Source: Rhodococcus opacus (GTDB lineage Bacteria > Actinomycetota > Actinomycetes > Mycobacteriales > Mycobacteriaceae). Taken from it: DNA of 64,000 nucleotides. Position 1 is the stretch's first letter. Each line of letters starts with the position of its first letter. The stretch is from contig NZ_JAAXPA010000031.1 of NCBI RefSeq assembly GCF_012396235.1, positions 42,877-106,876 on the forward strand, written 5' to 3'. The notes under the pieces were generated by a model. That model did no database searches. It was not told the DNA's origin and saw only the letters and a program-made list of their open reading frames with translations. The position numbers and the translations under genes were made by a program. Of this stretch, positions 1 to 9,096 are shown piece after piece.

Positions 1-1
1 A

Positions 2-346
2 ACCATTCTCGAACCCGACGAGAACGCGGAGTTCGACATGGAGTGGGCGATGGAGAAGTACTACATGCGCGACGACGAAACCCTCGAGGGACTGCTCGCC
101 GAGTACGCCGAGGTGGCCCGCGCGACGGAGGCCGCCGTGGCCGGCCTCGACGACCTGGACGTGCTCGTCCCACTGCCCACCGCACCCTGGGCACCCGAGC
201 GGCAGTGGTGGACGATCCGCCGCACCCTGCTCCACATCATCCGGGAGACCGGCCACCATTCCGGTCACGCCGACATCATCCGGGAATCCCTCGACGGCGG
301 AAACACCACCATGCAGATGGGCGCCGACGCGGGCATGGAGTTCTGA
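2..346 (+). CDS. DinB/DUF664-family protein, 3' part
   Basis: The C-terminal 114 residues of a gene that begins before the window; the frame is open from base 2. The stretch RRTLLHIIRETGHHSGHADI is typical of the C-terminal helices of actinobacterial DinB/DUF664 proteins, four-helix bundles whose histidines bind a divalent metal. Many members are thought to act as mycothiol-dependent thiol transferases. The substrate cannot be told from this fragment. A clear hairpin follows the stop codon, so the gene ends its transcription unit. Confidence 0.75.
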   Translation, partial: TILEPDENAEFDMEWAMEKYYMRDDETLEGLLAEYAEVARATEAAVAGLDDLDVLVPLPTAPWAPERQWWTIRRTLLHIIRETGHHSGHADIIRESLDGGNTTMQMGADAGMEF

Positions 347-368
347 CCCGCCCGGCGGAACAGACGAA

Positions 369-403
369 AACACCTCACCGGGTTCGGGTTCCGGTGAGGT
401 GTT
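369..403 (+). terminator. Rho-independent-type terminator of the DinB gene
   Basis: A perfect 13-bp inverted repeat (arms 369-381 and 391-403, AACACCTCACCGG on the left) around a 9-base loop, 22 bases after the DinB stop and followed by a pyrimidine-rich stretch. Bases 404-539 hold no gene. The only other structure there is a weak 6-bp inverted repeat GGTGCC/GGCACC (475-480, 491-496) that could help end the leftward alpha-galactosidase transcript. Confidence 0.75.
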
Positions 404-539
404 CTCTTCATGTGGCGTTTTCGAGTGTTGACTTACCTCCTGCGGTTCAACTTTTGCCGACTGGTGAAGACCATGGTGCCGCGCTGCGGGGGCACCGGCT
501 ACCTACCCCAGGGTGAATCCTGCCCACCTGGTGCTGCGG

Positions 540-2759
540 CTACGCCTCCGCGGTGACCGAGAGCACGACCACGTCGTCGGGAAAGGACGCGGGTGTCTGC
601 AGACCCACGACCGCGAGGGCCCGGCCCGTCATCGAGACGCCGAGTACCTCGCTCCCCGCGGACAGTCCGTCGGCTCGTCCACCCGGTGGCTGTACGTCGA
701 ACCACGCGGGCGGTTTCAGGCCCTCGTCCGGTGCACCGGCGAAGACGGGACGCACCCGATAGCGCCGGTCGGGGTCGAGCCCGGGCAGCGTGAACCTGCC
801 CCGCGGTGACACCTCGGAGCGCCCCACGTACGCGAGGAAGAACAGCGCCTCCGCCCGGTCCGCTGCGACCGCACCGTAGACGAGCAGGGTCGGGTCGATC
901 TCGTCGGCCCGCACCATCGTTCCGGTGTGCAGGAGTTCCCGGTGCCGCTTGTACAGGTCGATCCACACCGCGAGCTGTGCGTTCTCGTCGTCGGTGGCGG
1001 TCGCGAGATCCCACTCGATCCCGAGGTGCCCGTACAGCGCCGTCCCCGCCCGGAACGACAGGCGGTGGTACCGGCCCGTCGTATGGGAGATTCCGGACGC
1101 GATGTGCGAGCCCAGCAGTTCGGGGGGAAGCAGCTGCATCGTCCACCGGTTCATCTGCTGACGCTCGAGCGGATCGATGCAGTCCGAGACCCAGACGCGG
1201 TCGGTGCGCTCGAGGATGCCGAGGTCCACCCGCGCTCCGCCCGACGAGCAGGATTCGATCTCCAGTCCGGGGAAGCGGCGCTTCAGTTCGTCCATCAGCC
1301 GGTACGTCGCAAGGGTCTGGTCGTGGACGCCGGCGCGGCCGTGCGGTGCGGTACCGGCGTCGATCAGGTCGCGGTTGTGGTCCCACTTGATGTAGGCGAT
1401 GTCGTACTCGGTGAGAATCGCGGACATCCGCTCGAGGATGTGGTCGTACGCCTCGGGGATCCCCAGATTGAGCACCTGCTGGTTCCGCGACGGCACGGGC
1501 GTGCGCCCGCCGGTCGCCATGACCCACTCGGGATGCTCCCGGGCGAGGTCGGAATCGAGGTTGATCATCTCCGGTTCGAACCACAGGCCGAACTCCATGC
1601 CGAGGGAACGCACGTGATCGACGAGCGGATGCAGGCCGTTCGGCCACACCGTTTCGTCGACGTGCCAGTCCCCGAGGCCCGCCAGATCGTTGCGCCGGTA
1701 CCTGAACCAGCCGTCGTCGAGCACGTAACGCTCGACGCCGAGCTTCGCCGCGCGATCCGCCAGGTCCGTCAACCGGGCCAGGTCGTGGTCGAAGTAGACG
1801 GCCTCCCACACGTTGATCGTGACCGGGCGCGCGCGCCGCGGGTGCGTGGGGCGGGACCGGAGGTAGTCGTGGAAGCGATGCGCCTGGTCGTCGAGGCCGT
1901 CGCCGTAGGCGCCGTAGACCCAGGGCGTTTCGTAGCTCTCGCCGTCCGCGAGCCGTACCTCGCCCGGCAGGAGTAGTTCTCCGCCGCCGACCACCTGGAA
2001 ACCGGTGAAGAGACGTTCGGCGTAGTGCCGGTGGTTGCCGCTGAACGCGACGTGGGTGCCCCACACTTCGCCGCGGCCGAACCCGAATCCGGGCACGCCG
2101 ACGGAGAGCACCGTCGCGGCGTCCGGGCCGGTGCGTCCCTTCCGTCCTTCGCGTTCGTGGATGCCGACGGTCAGTTCACGGCGCTGCGGGATCCGTTCCT
2201 TCCCCCACCGGCCCGCGAAGTCGAGGATCTCGCGGGCCTGCGGTGGGACCGGGAACGCGAGCTGGAGGTCGTCGAGGACGTAGAAGGAGTCGCCCTCGTT
2301 CGTGACCTCGGCGCGCGTCCTCAGGAGGCCGCTCGGCAGCAGTTCGATGTCGAGGACCAGACCGAGATCGGCCACCGTGTCCTGCGCGGCGACCCGGACC
2401 GCGCCGGCACCGACCGCGACGAGTCCCGACCGGTGCTCGGCTCCGTCGACCGTGAGCGTGGTGGTCGTGAACAGCGGCGACCAGTCGGCGCCGTCCCGGT
2501 GCCCGGCGATCCCGGGCTTCCCCACCCACCCGGTGTGGTGTTCGGGGAGTATCGACAGCCGCACCGGGAGATCGACCACGTTGCCCGCCGGGGGCTCGAT
2601 GTTCGCCTGCGCCAGGGCTTCGACGTCGGCGAGGGCGAGGTCGCCGAGCGCCGCACCCCAGTGCACGATCGCCGGCAACCGTCCCCCGGTGAGGTCCAGC
2701 ACGATGGACACGCCGCCTGCGGTGAGGTGGACGTACGCGTGCGGTGGAGTTGCACTCAC
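540..2759 (-). CDS. Alpha-galactosidase, glycoside hydrolase family 36
   Basis: Predicted to hydrolyse terminal alpha-1,6-galactosyl residues (melibiose, raffinose type), probably in the cytoplasm since no signal peptide is visible. At 739 residues it fits bacterial GH36 enzymes: N-terminal beta-sandwich, central barrel, C-terminal beta domain. Visible motifs are DDGWF near residue 348, the nucleophile in YIKWDHN (D460), ESCSSGGARVD, and the acid/base region VWVSDCID (D526). The GTG start at 2759 overlaps the TGA of the upstream permease (GTGA), so the two are translationally coupled. The same frame stays open upstream into the permease gene, but homology to GH36 begins here. Last gene of a leftward binding protein-permease-permease-hydrolase operon, so it most likely acts on sugars brought in by that transporter. 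Confidence 0.9.
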   Translation of the reverse strand: MSATPPHAYVHLTAGGVSIVLDLTGGRLPAIVHWGAALGDLALADVEALAQANIEPPAGNVVDLPVRLSILPEHHTGWVGKPGIAGHRDGADWSPLFTTTTLTVDGAEHRSGLVAVGAGAVRVAAQDTVADLGLVLDIELLPSGLLRTRAEVTNEGDSFYVLDDLQLAFPVPPQAREILDFAGRWGKERIPQRRELTVGIHEREGRKGRTGPDAATVLSVGVPGFGFGRGEVWGTHVAFSGNHRHYAERLFTGFQVVGGGELLLPGEVRLADGESYETPWVYGAYGDGLDDQAHRFHDYLRSRPTHPRRARPVTINVWEAVYFDHDLARLTDLADRAAKLGVERYVLDDGWFRYRRNDLAGLGDWHVDETVWPNGLHPLVDHVRSLGMEFGLWFEPEMINLDSDLAREHPEWVMATGGRTPVPSRNQQVLNLGIPEAYDHILERMSAILTEYDIAYIKWDHNRDLIDAGTAPHGRAGVHDQTLATYRLMDELKRRFPGLEIESCSSGGARVDLGILERTDRVWVSDCIDPLERQQMNRWTMQLLPPELLGSHIASGISHTTGRYHRLSFRAGTALYGHLGIEWDLATATDDENAQLAVWIDLYKRHRELLHTGTMVRADEIDPTLLVYGAVAADRAEALFFLAYVGRSEVSPRGRFTLPGLDPDRRYRVRPVFAGAPDEGLKPPAWFDVQPPGGRADGLSAGSEVLGVSMTGRALAVVGLQTPASFPDDVVVLSVTAEA

Positions 2760-3691
2760 TTGTTGGCTCCCATCGTCAGTCCGGAAACGAAATGCCGCTG
2801 CAGCGCCACGAATACGAGCACCGTCGGCAATGCGACGAGCACCGATCCGGCGGCGAGCAGGTTGGTGTCGGTGAAGAAGCTGCCCTGCAGATTCTGCAGC
2901 GCGGTGGTGACCGGCAGCTTGTCGCCGCTGACCATCAGCGCCAGTGCCCAGAAGAAGTCGTTGTAGATCCAGGTGATCATGAGCGTCGCGAGCGCGGCCA
3001 GGGCCGGACGGCACAGTGGGAGCACCACCTGCCAGTACTGGCGGAACAGCCCGGCGCCGTCCACCGTCGCCGCCTCGAGCAGTTCCGGCGGGACCGTCTT
3101 CATGTAGTTGCTCAGCACGAACACGCAGAACCCGGTCTGGAACGCGACGTGCACCAGGATCAGTCCCCAGTAGCTGTCGTAGAGCGAGCCCGACGAACTC
3201 ATCCAGTACGGCAACGGAATCGCGTTGTACAGCCGGAACAACGGGGTCAGCAGCGTCTGCTGCGGCAGCAGATTGCCCGCGATGAACACCGCCAGCATGA
3301 TCACGTTGAACTTCCACGGGAACCGGGCGAGCACGAACGCCGCCATCGACCCGATGAACAGGATCAGCAGCACCGCCGGGATGGTGATGAGCATCGAGTT
3401 GAGGAAGTAGTGCGGGATTCCGCCGACCTCCCACGACTCGGTGTAATTGCTGAGCGTGAAACCGCCGACCGACAGGTAGCCGTGGGTGAGGACGTAGTCG
3501 TAGTCGCGGAACGAGTTGTAGAGCGCCCACAGCAGCGGGAAGATCCACAGCAACGCCAGCGCCGTGAGAAGGAGATATATCGCCGCGTGCGCGGTACTCA
3601 GCCGGCGCCGGTTGGCCACCGCGGCCTTGTTGCGGGGCCCGGGCCGGTCGACGGGCGCACTGTGGTCGGCGAGGGGTGTCGTCATGGTCAT
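2756..3691 (-). CDS. Carbohydrate ABC transporter permease (MalG-type)
   Basis: Inner-membrane permease of a sugar ABC importer, 311 residues. After a short charged N-terminus there is a first membrane helix (AIYLLLTALALLWIFPLLWA), then a loop and the conserved binding-protein-dependent transport domain. The EAA-loop region LLEAATVDGAGLFRQYWQVVLPLC, which docks on the ATPase, is clear (given here as a named block in the middle of the protein). Its ATG overlaps the stop of the preceding permease by one base (TGATG), and its own stop overlaps the start of the alpha-galactosidase. It should pair with the MalF-type permease just upstream. The ATPase is probably the one encoded in the divergent operon at 11465-12547. 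Confidence 0.9.
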   Translation of the reverse strand: MTMTTPLADHSAPVDRPGPRNKAAVANRRRLSTAHAAIYLLLTALALLWIFPLLWALYNSFRDYDYVLTHGYLSVGGFTLSNYTESWEVGGIPHYFLNSMLITIPAVLLILFIGSMAAFVLARFPWKFNVIMLAVFIAGNLLPQQTLLTPLFRLYNAIPLPYWMSSSGSLYDSYWGLILVHVAFQTGFCVFVLSNYMKTVPPELLEAATVDGAGLFRQYWQVVLPLCRPALAALATLMITWIYNDFFWALALMVSGDKLPVTTALQNLQGSFFTDTNLLAAGSVLVALPTVLVFVALQRHFVSGLTMGANK

Positions 3692-4614
3692 CAGTCGTCG
3701 CTCCGCATCACGATCCAGAGATAGAGGGCAATGAACACCAGCGAGATCACGAGCATGATCGTCGCCAGGGCCGAACCGAATCCGACCCGGCCCGCTTCGC
3801 CCACGACGTTGGCGGTGACGAGGGCGGAGATGAGTTCGAGTCCGTTGCGGCCCTTGTTGATCACCCACACGAGGTCGAAGGCGCGCAGGGCCTCGATGAC
3901 GGTGATGACGATGATCAGCAGGTTGGTCGGCTTCATCAGGGGGAACACGATCCGGAAGAACGTGCGGATCGGGCCGGCGCCGTCCATGAGGGCTGCTTCG
4001 CGTACCGACGGGTCGATGGCTTTGAGACCGGCCAAGTACAGCAACATGATGTAGCCGGTGTGCCGCCAGCTCGCGGCGACCATGACGGCCCAGATGTTGA
4101 CGTCGGGGTTGCCGAGCCAGTCGACGTCCGTACCCAGGATGGTGTTGAGCACGCCGCCGTCGGTGGAGTAGATCAGCTGCCACACGAATCCGACGAGTGC
4201 CATCGACAACACCACGGGGATGTAGAAGATGCTCTGGTACAGCCGGCTTCCCTTCAGGCCCCGGTCGAGCAGGACGGCGAGGAAGATGCCGAGGATCGTC
4301 GGGAAGACGAACAGGAACGCCAGCCAGAGGACGTTGTTGTGGAGGGCCTGCTGGAACGGTGGGTACGCCTGGACGGCGTCGACGTAGTTCTGCGGGCCGA
4401 TCCACTCGATGGTGGACGTGCCGCCGATGCCGTCCCAGCGTGCGAACGACAGGATCACCGTGAACACGGTGGGAATCCACACCAGCCCGATCACGATCGC
4501 GGCGGGTAGCCCGAGCATGACGGCGATGGTCCACCGGTCACCCCGGCTGCGCCGGACCTTCGGCGCCGGGATCCTGGGTTCGGCTCCGGCCTGGGGAGGA
4601 ACTGTGCTGGTCAT
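3691..4614 (-). CDS. Carbohydrate ABC transporter permease (MalF-type)
   Basis: First permease of the sugar importer, 307 residues with about six membrane helices; the first follows RSRGDRWTIAVMLGLPAAIV near the N-terminus. The EAA-type motif reads REAALMDGAGPIRTFFRIV. It forms a heterodimer with the downstream MalG-type permease in this transporter class. It lies 55 bases after the binding-protein gene in the same direction, consistent with one operon. Sequence alone does not tell the sugar. The alpha- and beta-galactosidases around it suggest galactosides. Confidence 0.9.
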   Translation of the reverse strand: MTSTVPPQAGAEPRIPAPKVRRSRGDRWTIAVMLGLPAAIVIGLVWIPTVFTVILSFARWDGIGGTSTIEWIGPQNYVDAVQAYPPFQQALHNNVLWLAFLFVFPTILGIFLAVLLDRGLKGSRLYQSIFYIPVVLSMALVGFVWQLIYSTDGGVLNTILGTDVDWLGNPDVNIWAVMVAASWRHTGYIMLLYLAGLKAIDPSVREAALMDGAGPIRTFFRIVFPLMKPTNLLIIVITVIEALRAFDLVWVINKGRNGLELISALVTANVVGEAGRVGFGSALATIMLVISLVFIALYLWIVMRSDD

Positions 4615-4669
4615 GAATTCACCTGACCTGTCGGGACCGTGATGGTGGTCGTTGTCTTCTCGTGTGCTC

Positions 4670-5965
4670 TCATTGCCCGAACACCGCCGCCTTCTGACGC
4701 TCGATGCTGCGGACCAGGCCGTCGACGTCGTTCGGGTTGCCCAGGAACTGCTGCATCGCCGGAATCATCACGACGGACGCGAAGTCGGGGCGGGTGTCCC
4801 GGTCGAGGAACTGGGTGATGGACCCCGCACCCTGGACGAGGGCGGCCGACTTCTGCACGAGCGGAGGGAAACTCGACAGATCGGCGTCACGGTGCGCGGG
4901 TATCGCCTGAGGGTCCTGCTTCGCGTACGCGACCGCGGCGTCGGCGCCGGTGAGGAAGGAGAGGAACTGCTGCGCGCCACCGAGGTTGCGCGGGTCCTTG
5001 CGCATCATGAATCCGTCCATGGGCGCCTCCACCGCCGAAGTGCCGACGGCGGAGTCGAGTTCGGGGAACGCGAAGAAGTCCAGATCCTCGCGGTCTGGCC
5101 CCGCGGGGAAGCTCTGTGCGACGAACATGCCGGCCACCAGCATGCCGACCTCCTTGTTGAGGAGTGCCTGCTGCGCCTCGGACATCTTGCGGCCCAGCGG
5201 TTGCGGCTGGTGGAACGGCAGGATCTCGCGCCACGTGTCGAACACCGACCGGACGCGGTTGTCGGTCCAGCTCACGTCGCCCGCGAGGAGGGAGCGGTGG
5301 AAGTCGACACCGTTGAGGCGCAGGTCGAGGTAGTCGAACGTGCCGAACGGCGGCCAGCCGTCGCGGACGCCGAATCCGATCGGGGTGAGTCCGTCGGCCT
5401 GCATGCGCTTGGACAGGGTCACCCATTCGTCGAACGTCTTCGGCGGCGCGTAGCCGCGCTGCTGCCAGAGGCTGGGACGGTAGAACACGGCCCACGGGTA
5501 GTAGAAGAACGGGATCAGGTACTGCCGGCCGTCGGTTCCGGTGGACGCCTCGCGGAAACTGTCGCTGAAGCCGCTGCCGTGCGCTTGCCACACCGAGCTG
5601 ACGTCGTCGACGAGTCCCTTGTCGGCGAAGTACTTCATGCGGTACCCCGACATCCAGGTGAAGACGTCGTCCGGGGTGCCCTGCAGGTAGTTGTTGACGT
5701 TCTCCTGGAACGAGGTGGAGTCGACGGAGTTGATCCGCACGGCGCCGCCGGTTTGCTGCTGGAACATCCCGACGACGTCCTGGACGCCGAGTTTGGCGTT
5801 CTTGTCCGACAGCCGCGATCCGAGGGTGATCACGTGGGGGTCGACACCGCTCGTGCACCCGGACAGCAGGCCCGCCGTCGACAGGGCGCCCGCGGCGCCG
5901 AGCGCGGCCTTGAGAAAGGTGCGCCGGGAGGGTTGCCACGGGTGCGGCAGCTCGTTTCGGTTCAT
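4670..5965 (-). CDS. Sugar ABC transporter substrate-binding lipoprotein (Tat-exported)
   Basis: Extracytoplasmic binding protein, 431 residues. The N-terminus has a twin-arginine motif SRRTFLK (residues 13-19), a hydrophobic stretch, and the lipobox LLSGC with the lipidated cysteine at position 37, so it should fold in the cytoplasm, leave by Tat and be anchored to the membrane. The body is of the extracellular solute-binding family 1 type. ATG at 5965 is preferred because an AAGGG ribosome site precedes it; an in-frame start further upstream has none and would bury the Tat signal. First gene of the leftward operon. The specific ligand is unknown; a galactoside is the contextual guess. Confidence 0.88.
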   Translation of the reverse strand: MNRNELPHPWQPSRRTFLKAALGAAGALSTAGLLSGCTSGVDPHVITLGSRLSDKNAKLGVQDVVGMFQQQTGGAVRINSVDSTSFQENVNNYLQGTPDDVFTWMSGYRMKYFADKGLVDDVSSVWQAHGSGFSDSFREASTGTDGRQYLIPFFYYPWAVFYRPSLWQQRGYAPPKTFDEWVTLSKRMQADGLTPIGFGVRDGWPPFGTFDYLDLRLNGVDFHRSLLAGDVSWTDNRVRSVFDTWREILPFHQPQPLGRKMSEAQQALLNKEVGMLVAGMFVAQSFPAGPDREDLDFFAFPELDSAVGTSAVEAPMDGFMMRKDPRNLGGAQQFLSFLTGADAAVAYAKQDPQAIPAHRDADLSSFPPLVQKSAALVQGAGSITQFLDRDTRPDFASVVMIPAMQQFLGNPNDVDGLVRSIERQKAAVFGQ

Positions 5966-6190
5966 GGTGCCCTTTTCGATTGAGTACCGGGGTGGTCGGA
6001 GTCGCTCACCACCTGATCGAAAATCGAACAACTTCGATCACTTTCGGGTGCTGTCGCCTCACGCACTTACGTGATGCAGGTTACAAAATCACGCCGCACC
6101 GCGCATTGTCAACCAACCAGAAGCGCTTTCACCTGCGTAAGTGCAGAAATGTTCATTCGTGTTGACTTTTGAACAGGGATCGGACAGATT
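5966..6190. promoter_or_regulatory. Divergent promoter/operator region of the galactoside operons
   Basis: 225 bases between the leftward transport operon and the rightward catabolic operon. A 9-bp sequence GCACTTACG (6063-6071) returns inverted as CGTAAGTGC (6136-6144), centres 73 bases apart, about seven helical turns; next to each lies a TGCAGGT/ACCTGCG element. A rightward -35-like TTGACT sits at 6162-6167. A leftward TTGACA is at 6112-6107 with a weak ATTTTG 17 bases on. Repeated TCGA/TTTCG words also occur at 6016-6046. The likely ligand is the DeoR regulator of the rightward operon. The motif is seen; its role is inferred. Confidence 0.55.
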
Positions 6191-8293
6191 GTGAGTATGC
6201 ACACAGCGAGCGATTCCGGCGGGCGGCACCTGCGGTGGCCGACCCGGGGCATTTCCTTCGGCGGTGACTACAACCCCGAGCAGTGGCCGGAAGAGGTCTG
6301 GCAACGCGACGTCGAACTCATGCGCGAGGCTTGTGTCGACTTCGCCACCGTCGGCGTCTTCTCCTGGGCCCGGCTCCAGCCCACTCCGGACACGTGGGAT
6401 TTCGGCTGGCTCGACCGCGTCCTCGACCTCCTGCACGACGGCGGCGTCCGCGTCGACCTGGCCACCGCGACCGCGTCCCCACCGCCGTGGCTCACGACCG
6501 CGCATCCCGAGGTCCGGCCCGTGGACGAGCGTGGCTACCGGTACGAGATCGGCAGCAGGCAGACGTGGAGCCCGAGTTCCCCGATCTACCGCGACCGCTC
6601 CCTCGTCCTCGTCGAGAAGATGGCCACCCGATACGGCGGCCACCCCGCACTCGCGCTCTGGCACGTGTCGAACGAACTCGGCTGCCACAACTCACGCTGC
6701 TACTCCCCCGACAGCGCGCGGGCGTTCCGGCGGTGGCTGCAACGTCGCTACGGCGACCTCACCGAACTCAACCGGGCGTGGGGCACGACGTTCTGGAGCC
6801 AGCACTACAGCGACTGGAACGAAGTGGTGCCGCCCGCCGCGAGCACGACGTTCGGCAATCCCACGCATCTGCTGGACTGGCGCCGGTTCTGCTCGGACGC
6901 CCTCCTCGACCAGTACCTCGCCGAGCGGGAGGTGCTGCGGCGCATCACCCCCGACATCCCGGTCACCACCAACTTCATGGTGGGCATGGGCTCACCGCAG
7001 TCGCTCGCCGGCGACATGAACTACGCGCAGTGGGCACCCGAACAGGACCTGGTGTCCACCGACCACTACCTGGTGGGGCCGGCGACGGGCGACGGCGCCA
7101 CCCACCACCGGCTGTCGTTCTCGGCCGACCTGACGCGCGGTATCGCCGGCTCACGGCCGTGGCTGCTGATGGAACATTCGACGAGCGCCGTCAACTGGCA
7201 GCCGGTCAACCGGGCGAAGACACCCGGAGAGATGCTGCGCAACTCTCTCGCCCACGTCGCCCGCGGCGCGGACGGTATCGCCTTCTTCCAGTTCCGCGCA
7301 TCCGACGCGGGTGCGGAGAAGTTCCATTCCGCCCTGGTTCCGCACGCGGGCACCGACTCCGCGCGATGGCGGGAAGTCGTCCAGCTCGGCGCCGTGCTGC
7401 GCCGCCTCGAACCGGTGGCCGGCAGCCGCGTCGAGGCCCCGGTGGGTGTGTTGTTCGACTGGGAGTCGCAGTGGGCGTGCGAGCAGGACGGGCACCCGTC
7501 CCGGTTGATGCAGCCCATGGCGATCGCCGAACGCGCCCACCACGCCTTCTCCGGCGTCACGTGTGACGTGATCCCCGCGGACGCCGACCTGAGCCGGTAC
7601 GCCGACCTGAGCCGGTACGCCGTGGTGGTCGTTCCGGCCGTGTACCTGTGCAGCGACGAGGACGCCGCGCGCATCGAGGCCGCGGCCCGCGCCGGCGCCC
7701 AGGTGCTGGTCACCGCATTCTCCGGGATCGCGGACCGCGACGATCACATCCGGCTCGGCGGCTACCCCGGGGCGTTCCGCGACCTGCTGGGTGTCCGCAC
7801 CGAGGAGTTCTTCCCGCTCGGCGCGGACGAGACCGTCGCCCTCGACGACGGCACTGCGGCCCGCATCTGGACCGAGTATCTGACGGTGTCCGAGGACGTG
7901 GAGGTACTCGCCCGCCACACCGAGGGGCACCTCCAGGGTGTGCCCGCCCTCACCCGGCGTCCGGTCGGCGACGGCGCCGCCTGGTATCTCGCCACCGTCC
8001 CCGACACGCAGAGCTGGACGAGGATCGCCGAAGCGATCTGCGCCGCAGCCGGTCTCGACCTCCACGCTGGGCAGCACGCCGACGTGGAGATCGTGCGCAG
8101 GCGGGGCGAGAACGGGTCGTGGCTGTTCGTCCTCAACCACACGACCGAGAAGGTGACCGTCGAGGTGTCCGGCACCGACCTCGTCACCGAACGGGTGGTC
8201 GACGGACCGCTCACGCTGGAACCCGGCAGCTGTGCTGTGATTCGCGAAGACAGCGCCGACACCGGCGCCCGGACCCGAAAGGCGGACGCATGA
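6191..8293 (+). CDS. Beta-galactosidase, glycoside hydrolase family 42
   Basis: Hydrolyses terminal beta-galactosides, probably intracellularly (no signal peptide). At 700 residues it has the normal GH42 layout: catalytic barrel starting at GGDYNPEQWP, a trimerisation domain, and a small C-terminal domain. The acid/base is E162 in HVSNELG, the nucleophile E328 in LLMEHS. The GTG at 6191 has an AGGGA/GGA ribosome site upstream; an ATG two codons later is an alternative. First gene of the rightward operon; its TGA overlaps the ATG of the DeoR gene. An 18-bp perfect tandem duplication at 7586-7621 doubles six residues (DLSRYA). Confidence 0.92.
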   Translation: MSMHTASDSGGRHLRWPTRGISFGGDYNPEQWPEEVWQRDVELMREACVDFATVGVFSWARLQPTPDTWDFGWLDRVLDLLHDGGVRVDLATATASPPPWLTTAHPEVRPVDERGYRYEIGSRQTWSPSSPIYRDRSLVLVEKMATRYGGHPALALWHVSNELGCHNSRCYSPDSARAFRRWLQRRYGDLTELNRAWGTTFWSQHYSDWNEVVPPAASTTFGNPTHLLDWRRFCSDALLDQYLAEREVLRRITPDIPVTTNFMVGMGSPQSLAGDMNYAQWAPEQDLVSTDHYLVGPATGDGATHHRLSFSADLTRGIAGSRPWLLMEHSTSAVNWQPVNRAKTPGEMLRNSLAHVARGADGIAFFQFRASDAGAEKFHSALVPHAGTDSARWREVVQLGAVLRRLEPVAGSRVEAPVGVLFDWESQWACEQDGHPSRLMQPMAIAERAHHAFSGVTCDVIPADADLSRYADLSRYAVVVVPAVYLCSDEDAARIEAAARAGAQVLVTAFSGIADRDDHIRLGGYPGAFRDLLGVRTEEFFPLGADETVALDDGTAARIWTEYLTVSEDVEVLARHTEGHLQGVPALTRRPVGDGAAWYLATVPDTQSWTRIAEAICAAAGLDLHAGQHADVEIVRRRGENGSWLFVLNHTTEKVTVEVSGTDLVTERVVDGPLTLEPGSCAVIREDSADTGARTRKADA
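7586..7621 (+). repeat. 18-bp perfect tandem duplication inside the beta-galactosidase gene
   Basis: The unit GACCTGAGCCGGTACGCC occurs twice head to tail (7586-7603 and 7604-7621), adding six residues in frame in the segment that leads into the beta strand AVVVVPAVYLC. It probably arose by slippage and keeps the frame. Confidence 0.95.
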
Positions 8294-9096
8294 TGCTCGC
8301 TCGTCAGCGCCAGCAGGTGATCCTCGACGAGGTCACCTCCCGCGGTGCGGTGAAGGTCGTCGACCTCGGCGCGACACTCGGGGTCTCCGACATGACCATC
8401 CGGCGCGACATCAACGAACTCGTCGAGCAGGGTCTCGTCGAGCGGGTGCACGGCGGGGTCACCCTGCCGCGGTCGGCGAGTGTGCACGAACCGGGGTTCT
8501 CGGCGAAGTCCGAACTCGACCGCGAGGCCAAGCAGGCCATCGCCCGCGCCGCCGCCCGGCTGGTGCGCCCGGGCACGTCGGTGGGCATCTCCGGCGGCAC
8601 CACCACGCACGCCCTCGCCCGCGAACTCCTCGACGTCCCCGACATCACCGTCGTCACCAATTCGCTGCCCGTCGCCGACGCGTTCCACGAGGGTGGCCGC
8701 GACGACCAGACCATCCTCCTGACCGGTGGTCAGCGCACGCCGTCCTTCGCTCTGGTCGGGCCGCTCACGGTCGCCGCGCTGCGCGGCATCCACGTGGACA
8801 TGCTGTTCCTGGGGACGCACGGGATGGGGATCGACTCGGGACTTACCTGCCCCAATTTGATGGAAGCACAGACCAATCAGGCGCTCGTCGCGTCGTCGCG
8901 GCGGGTCGTGGTGCTCGCCGACCACACGAAGTGGGGTGTGACCGCGTTGGCGAACACGATCCCGCTGTCCGACGTCGACATCCTCATCACCGACGCCGGG
9001 CTCGAGCGCGCCGCCCAGGAATCTCTTGCCGACCACGTCGGCGATCTCGTGGTGACACGGGAGAACCGGGAAGGACTCGTCGATGACCGTGCGTGA
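8290..9096 (+). CDS. DeoR-family transcriptional regulator
   Basis: 268 residues. The N-terminal helix-turn-helix of the DeoR type (KVVDLGATLGVSDMTIRRDI, about residues 18-40) is followed by the wing VERVHGGV and a C-terminal sugar-phosphate sensor domain related to ribose-5-phosphate isomerase (SGGTTTHALAREL, VLLADHTKWG). Such proteins usually repress sugar operons and are released by a phosphorylated intermediate. ATG overlaps the beta-galactosidase stop (ATGA); its 3' end overlaps galT by 14 bases. Lying inside the operon, it probably represses it through the inverted repeats at 6063-6144. A galactose-derived effector is inference. Confidence 0.9.
   Translation: MMLARQRQQVILDEVTSRGAVKVVDLGATLGVSDMTIRRDINELVEQGLVERVHGGVTLPRSASVHEPGFSAKSELDREAKQAIARAAARLVRPGTSVGISGGTTTHALARELLDVPDITVVTNSLPVADAFHEGGRDDQTILLTGGQRTPSFALVGPLTVAALRGIHVDMLFLGTHGMGIDSGLTCPNLMEAQTNQALVASSRRVVVLADHTKWGVTALANTIPLSDVDILITDAGLERAAQESLADHVGDLVVTRENREGLVDDRA

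Noticed and set aside
2760..3548. N-terminal extension of the alpha-galactosidase
   Set aside because: The extra 263 codons overlap the whole permease core in another frame and look like shadow sequence; the GTGA overlap at 2759 is the natural start.
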